Below, piece after piece: positions 60,151 to 64,000 of a stretch of 64,000 nucleotides of DNA; the stretch's first letter is position 1; the number at the start of each line of letters is the position of its first letter. Both the position numbers and the translations under genes were made by a program. Source of the stretch: JBHFEI01 sp041928815 (GTDB lineage Bacteria > Pseudomonadota > Alphaproteobacteria > Rhizobiales > Rhizobiaceae); assembly GCF_041928815.1 (NCBI RefSeq), contig NZ_JBHFEI010000007.1, forward strand, positions 233,441-297,440, read 5' to 3'. Under the pieces are notes generated by a model that did not search any database, was not told the origin of the DNA, and was given only the letters and a program-made list of their open reading frames with translations.

Positions 60151-61723
60151 GAGCGACGCCTCCGGCGTGGGCGGGCCTGTGACTGCGCAGGCCCGCGCGC
60201 CGTGGCTCAAGATTCGCGGCCTGACCAAGCAATTCATGGGCGAGCTTGCCGTGGACCGTGTCGACCTCGATATCGAGGCCGGCCAGGTCCACGGCCTCGT
60301 CGGAGCCAACGGCGCCGGCAAGTCGACGCTGATCCGCTGCCTCGCCGGCGTCACCACGCCGGATGAGGGCGAGATCCTGATCGACGGCAGGCCGTTGACT
60401 CAAGGGTCGACGTCGAGCTCGGAGCGGGCCGGCCTCGGCTTCGTCCATCAGGAACTGAACCTCATCCCGCATTTCACCGCGCTGCAGAACATGCTGCTCG
60501 GCATGCCCAAGCAGACGCGTTTCGGCCTGATCGACTGGAAGCGCTCGCGCGTGCCGGCCGAAGAGGCCGCGCGGCGCGTCGGCATCGGTTTTTCGCTCGA
60601 CACGAAAGTGTCCGACCTCAATGTCGCGCAGCGCTGGCTGGTGATGATCGCCAAGGCGCTGGTGCGCAAAGCGAACCTGATCGCTATGGACGAGCCGACC
60701 GCCTCGCTGTCGCCGGCCGAAAGCGAGCAGCTCTTCCGCATTGTGCGCGAACTCGCGGCGCAGGGTGTCGCCATCCTCTATGTCTCGCATCGTCTCGAGG
60801 AGGTCCTCGACCTCTGCGACCGCATCACCGTCATGCGCGACGGGCGGATCGTCAGTGCCGCCTCGCGCGGTGAACTCGACAAGAAAGGGCTGGTGCGCGC
60901 CATCATCGGCCGCGACGCCGTCGTCGCGCCGCGCGCCGCGCGCGAAGCCACGGTGCGCAACAGCCAGCCGGTCTTTTCCGCCCGCAACATTTCCTGGCGC
61001 AGCGCCGTCACCGATGTCAGCTTCGATGTCCATCCCGGCGAAGTCTTCGCGCTCGCCGGCCTCGTCGGCGCCGGGCGCACCGAACTGGCGCAGCTGATCT
61101 ATGGCGTGCACCATCCGCATGCCGGCCGGTTCGAATTCCACGGCAAGCCCTATCTGGCGGCGTCGCCCGCCGACGCTGTCAAGATGGGTGTCGCGCTGGT
61201 GCCGGAAGAGCGCCGCTCGCAGGCGCTGATGCTGCAGAAATCCGTCGCCGACAACATCAATGTCGCCGCGCTTCGCCGGCTGCGCAGCATCGATCTCTTG
61301 CCCTTCGTCTCCAACCGCAAGGCCAACACACGGGCGAAAAGCCTGATCGGCGAATTGCAGATCAAGACAGCCGGACCCGATCAGCGGATCGGCGGCCTCT
61401 CCGGCGGCAACCAGCAGAAGGCGGTGATCGGCCGCTGGCTCGGCGAGGACACGCGCCTCTTGATCCTCGACGAGCCGTCGCGCGGCGTCGATATCGGCGC
61501 GCGCGAGGAAATCCACGCGGCGATCCGCCGGCTGGCGCGGCAGGGCATCGGCATCATCGTCATCTCCTCCGATGTCGAGGAACTGACCGTGCTCGCCGAC
61601 CGCGTCGTCGTGCTGCACGAGGGCCGCGTCACCGGCGAACTCGAAGGTGCCGCCATCACCGAATCCAACATCATCGCTCTGAGCTATGCGGAGCATCCGG
61701 CCAGCGGAGACAGTGAGACATGA
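60140..61723 (+). CDS. Sugar-type ABC transporter ATP-binding protein (RbsA-like), second importer
   Basis: A 527-residue double ATPase. Domain 1: Walker A GANGAGKS (55-62), degenerate signature LNVAQRWLVMIAKAL, Walker B LIAMDEPTASLSP. Domain 2: GLVGAGRTELAQL, signature LSGGNQQKAVIGRWL and LLILDEPSRGVDIGARE. ATG 60140 overlaps the end of the binding-protein gene by 11 bases and gives a short N-terminal extension before the first ATPase strand. The end overlaps the permease by 4 bases. Confidence 0.93.
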   Translation: MLSRSDASGVGGPVTAQARAPWLKIRGLTKQFMGELAVDRVDLDIEAGQVHGLVGANGAGKSTLIRCLAGVTTPDEGEILIDGRPLTQGSTSSSERAGLGFVHQELNLIPHFTALQNMLLGMPKQTRFGLIDWKRSRVPAEEAARRVGIGFSLDTKVSDLNVAQRWLVMIAKALVRKANLIAMDEPTASLSPAESEQLFRIVRELAAQGVAILYVSHRLEEVLDLCDRITVMRDGRIVSAASRGELDKKGLVRAIIGRDAVVAPRAAREATVRNSQPVFSARNISWRSAVTDVSFDVHPGEVFALAGLVGAGRTELAQLIYGVHHPHAGRFEFHGKPYLAASPADAVKMGVALVPEERRSQALMLQKSVADNINVAALRRLRSIDLLPFVSNRKANTRAKSLIGELQIKTAGPDQRIGGLSGGNQQKAVIGRWLGEDTRLLILDEPSRGVDIGAREEIHAAIRRLARQGIGIIVISSDVEELTVLADRVVVLHEGRVTGELEGAAITESNIIALSYAEHPASGDSET

Positions 61724-62727
61724 CACAGGCAGTCGGCAACATCCGGCGGGGCGCGCTGCAGAACGGCCAGTGGACGCGCGGCGTCCTCAATTTCGTCTCG
61801 CGCTACGGCACCATCCTCGGCCTCGTGCTGATGATCGTCTTCTTCTCGATCAATGCGCCGGGAACCTTTCCCACCCGCGCCAACCTGCTGAACATCCTCA
61901 GCCAGGCATCTTTGACGGCGATCATCGCCTCCGGCCTCACCTATACGCTCGTCGTCGGCGAGTTCGATCTGTCGATCGGCAATGTCGCCAGCTTCTGCGG
62001 CCTGATCGTCTGCGGACTGATGGCCAACCAGGGCCTGCCGATCCTCGTCAGCATGATGCTCGTGCTGGCGCTCGGCACCGCCATCGGCACGGTCAGCGGC
62101 CTGCTGGTGACAAAGGTCAGGATCAACGCCGTCATCGCCACCATCGGCATCGGCACCATGCTCGCCGGCATCGGCTTTGCCTACAGTTCCTTCCCGATCG
62201 CCGCCGGCGTGCCGCGCGATTTCGTCATGATGGCCGTCGGCCGCACCTTCGGCATCCCCCGCCCCGTCATCATCATGGCGATCGTGCTCCTGGTGCTGTG
62301 GATCATCCTCAACAAGACGGAGATCGGCCAGCGGATGCAGGCCGTCGGCAGCAATGCTGAAGCAGCAAGGCTCGCCGGCATCAATGTGGCGCGCATAAAA
62401 CTGTTTGCCTTCGCCACCGCCGGCTTCTGTTCGGCGCTGACCGGCTCGCTGCTGTCGGCCCTGCTCGGCAGCGGCACGCTGGCGGCCGCCGACGGCTACC
62501 TGCTCGATGCCTTCGCCGCCGTCTTCCTCGGCTCGGCGACGTTGCGCGACGGCGAATTCCACATCGTCGGCACGCTGGTCGGCGTGCTGATCCTCGCCGT
62601 TGGCTTCAACGGCCTGAGCATCTTCGGCGCCCCGACCTATTTCCAGCCGATCTTCAAGGGCGGCATTCTCGTACTCGCCGTCGGCATGTCGGCCCTTGCC
62701 CGGCAATATGCCTCGGGCAACCGGTAG
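61720..62727 (+). CDS. Sugar-type ABC transporter permease (RbsC-like), second importer
   Basis: A 335-residue permease with about ten hydrophobic segments, the VVGEFDLSIGNVASFCGL motif and GSNAEAARLAGINVARIK coupling region. The ATG overlaps the ATPase stop (ATGA). It is the last gene of the LacI island; the following 148 bases hold no gene, and the IS6-type relic starts at about 62876. Confidence 0.93.
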   Translation: MTQAVGNIRRGALQNGQWTRGVLNFVSRYGTILGLVLMIVFFSINAPGTFPTRANLLNILSQASLTAIIASGLTYTLVVGEFDLSIGNVASFCGLIVCGLMANQGLPILVSMMLVLALGTAIGTVSGLLVTKVRINAVIATIGIGTMLAGIGFAYSSFPIAAGVPRDFVMMAVGRTFGIPRPVIIMAIVLLVLWIILNKTEIGQRMQAVGSNAEAARLAGINVARIKLFAFATAGFCSALTGSLLSALLGSGTLAAADGYLLDAFAAVFLGSATLRDGEFHIVGTLVGVLILAVGFNGLSIFGAPTYFQPIFKGGILVLAVGMSALARQYASGNR

Positions 62728-62875
62728 GCTTCGTCATCATCGGACGGCAATCGCACCGGTCGCCGTTTGCGGCTTTGAGCAGATCTCTCTTCCATCTGAC
62801 AGGCCTCGGAAACGCTCCCGCTGCAGCGCAGTCCTGCAGGGATCAGGCGATGTGCCGCCATCCTGACGAAAAGTT

Positions 62876-62984
62876 GGCCCCTTTGGCAAAAAATCCATTC
62901 GTTCGGGAAAGAACGCTGGTGATATTCAGCGAGATTTTTGATGGGCGATTTCGAGTGGCAGCATTTTCAGGGCGAGGTCATTTT
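62876..62984 (+). mobile_element. IS6-family left-end relic, inverted partner of 45486-45602
   Basis: From about 62880 the sequence matches the reverse complement of 45505-45602 with few differences. ATG 62941 starts MGDFEWQHFQGEVI, the N-terminus of an IS6-family transposase, after which the sequence changes. It points away from the catabolic island, as the left copy does. Confidence 0.7.
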
Positions 62985-63044
62985 TCAGCATAAATGGGGA
63001 ATTCTACTTCGGCACTTCTGGGGAAAATTCACGCGACATCGACA

Positions 63045-63335
63045 CGTCGTCACCGTGCCGGCGTCGGCGACCACCGCCAGCGGCCGTTCCTCCAACCACG
63101 CATATTCCCGCAGCAGCGTGCCGGCGCTGTCATATTCGGCGATAACGTTGCCATCGAGGTCATGAACCGAATGCAACGTCACGCCGCTGATCAGAAGCGC
63201 ATGTGATACCCGTCGCGACAGGTAGTCGTAGATGTGGCTGCCCTCTGAGGCACGGAGGCCGACCGGATGCCGGCGAGCTGACCGGCCTTGTTGAACGCAA
63301 AGGTCTTCGTCACGCTGGTGACCAGGTCCGTGTCT
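63045..63335 (-). pseudogene. Rhs/YD-repeat protein fragment, frameshifted
   Basis: Minus-strand frames read TKTFAFNKAGQLAGIRSAS, then after a frame change near 63245 HIYDYLSRRV, HDLDGNVIAEYDSAGTLLR and EYAWLEERPLAVVAD. These are characteristic of Rhs repeat proteins near the end of the core, just before the conserved DHLGRP motif, which is missing. Only about 95 codons remain, wedged between IS6 and resolvase debris. Confidence 0.78.
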
Positions 63336-63372
63336 TCCGCCGGACTGGGTGCGGAACAAGGTCGGTCCGGTC

Positions 63373-63525
63373 CTCAAGCGCGCCAAGTCGGAAGGCAAGA
63401 CGCTCGGCCGGCCGTTCACGCTCAGCGATGAACAGAAGCAGGGTGTCCGCAACGATGCATAAGCGTTTCGGCGACGGCGAGGACATTCGCGATCAGCAGG
63501 CCAGACCATCATGCCGGTTCGCGAC
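63373..63525 (+). pseudogene. Serine site-specific recombinase (resolvase/invertase), C-terminal fragment
   Basis: In frame from 63373: LKRAKSEGKTLGRPFTLSDE then a stop at 63460-63462, followed in shifted frames by SVSATARTFAISR and TIMPVRDE-like remnants. This is the C-terminal DNA-binding end of Tn3-type resolvases or invertases (usually a GRP arm then a helix-turn-helix). At least two small indels have destroyed it. Confidence 0.7.
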
Positions 63526-63553
63526 GAGAGTTCACGGTCCGTTCGACCTGAGA

Positions 63554-63584
63554 GCAGGATTTTGAACAGACCTGGTTCCGACCC
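63554..63584 (-). repeat. Inverted copy of the 35008-35039 sequence
   Basis: The reverse complement matches 35008-35039 with one mismatch and one gap. It follows the resolvase fragment, while the other copy adjoins the Tn3 transposase fragment. Confidence 0.6.
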
Positions 63585-63645
63585 GTTTCCGCTGGACGTT
63601 CTCCCAGGCCTGGCGCAATCGCTTCAAACGTTCGAGAGACCGGTG

Positions 63646-63908
63646 TCAGCGCAGGCTGATCAGCGCCGTGCCGGCGATCGCGAGCGCGGCGCCGAGCCAG
63701 GCCCGGGCCGGGGGCCGCTCCCCGGTTCTCAGCCAGACCATCGGCAGCACGACGACCGGCGTCATCGATGAGAGCGTCGCGACGATGCCGACATCGCCCT
63801 CATGAAGCGCGGCCATCAGCAGCGACATGCCGAGCGTCGTGCCGAAGAAGGCGGAGGCGAGCGCCAGGCCGAGGGAGCGCGGCGCGAACGGCGTCTCGCG
63901 CGCCCGGC
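63646..63908 (-). pseudogene. EamA/DMT-family transporter, C-terminal fragment
   Basis: The minus strand encodes the last membrane segments of an EamA-type drug/metabolite exporter: LGLALASAFFGTTLGMSLLM, GIVATLSSMTPVVVLPMVWL and AWLGAALAIAGTALISLR, then a stop at 63646. Upstream, at 63909, the frame runs into a rhizobial repeat, so the N-terminal half is missing inside the window. Whether more of the gene lies beyond base 64000 cannot be seen. Confidence 0.75.
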
Positions 63909-64000
63909 CTAAAGCGTGTCGCGATCTTTCAGATTCGCTCGTACGCTTTAGGTCTTTGTTTTTACGCGTGTCTTTTCGCAAAACCGCTGCACACCTTTGC
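63909..64000. repeat. Rhizobial intergenic repeat (TAAAGCGTGTCGC type), cut by the window end
   Basis: CTAAAGCGT at 63909-63917 and ACGCTTTAG at 63943-63951 form a perfect 9-bp inverted repeat, followed by the GTTTTTACGCGTGTCTTTTC stretch usual in this repeat class of Rhizobiaceae. It interrupts the transporter gene. Confidence 0.7.

Noticed and set aside
1..64000. CRISPR arrays, tRNA or rRNA genes
   Set aside because: I saw no regularly spaced direct repeats and no tRNA or rRNA signature; a dedicated search would be needed to exclude small RNAs.

Overview
This window looks like DNA from an alphaproteobacterium of the Rhizobiales, most probably a Rhizobiaceae member (Rhizobium, Shinella, Ensifer or Agrobacterium type). 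The reasons are the high GC content, the dense ABC-transporter operons joined by ATGA overlaps, the gene families present, and two intergenic hairpin repeats of the kind scattered through rhizobial genomes (35722-35833 and 63909-64000). The number of transport and catabolic islands and mobile-element relics suits an accessory replicon or an accessory chromosomal region. No rRNA, tRNA or CRISPR array was seen.

Left part (1-12.6 kb). The end of a thiamine operon (thiG, thiE, thiD) is followed by an apparent single operon, 2880-10100. It encodes a BMP-type nucleoside-like ABC importer (binding protein, double ATPase, two permeases), an amidase, and a cytosine-deaminase-like amidohydrolase that keeps all metal and catalytic residues of CodA but changes one substrate-facing residue. 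A translationally coupled phosphotransacylase/acetate-kinase pair follows.

Sulfur region (13-25.7 kb). It holds an alkanesulfonate operon (ssuD, ssuA, ssuC, ssuB), a flavin reductase, two related FAD/NAD(P)-binding oxidoreductases and an SfnB-type sulfur-acquisition oxidoreductase. Between them lie a Kef-type cation/proton antiporter, a DUF924 protein and a small serine hydrolase. AT-rich promoter regions with a loosely similar GAAATT/TTCTAT element precede several of these units. A diguanylate cyclase and a DUF1989 protein follow.

Iron region (28-35 kb). A TonB-dependent siderophore receptor and FhuF reductase converge on a fhuC-fhuD-fhuB importer operon. The two opposing promoter regions share CTTGA-N8-ATCATATTTA, a likely iron-responsive operator.

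Scarred region (35-45.6 kb). Tn3 transposase debris, a rhizobial repeat, a chemotaxis receptor, an internally deleted fabF relic, a TetR-regulated RND efflux pair, and the first 15 codons of an SDR gene cut off by a decayed IS3-family element.

Catabolic island (45.6-62.7 kb). A LacI-type regulator is surrounded by at least five near-identical palindromes (consensus TGATACCGGTATCA) in front of every major transcription unit: an SDR plus a lactonase-like metallo-hydrolase, an unknown protein plus a second metallo-hydrolase, two complete sugar-type ABC importers, two near-duplicate SDRs, a carboxymuconolactone-decarboxylase-like protein, an MmgE/PrpD protein and a hydroxyisobutyrate-dehydrogenase-like enzyme. 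This looks like one regulon for import, oxidation to a lactone, ring opening and further breakdown of an unidentified polyol, sugar or cyclic compound. Inverted relics of one IS6-family end flank the island exactly, suggesting it arrived as a mobile unit. The right edge is debris: an Rhs fragment, a resolvase fragment and a truncated EamA/DMT transporter gene.
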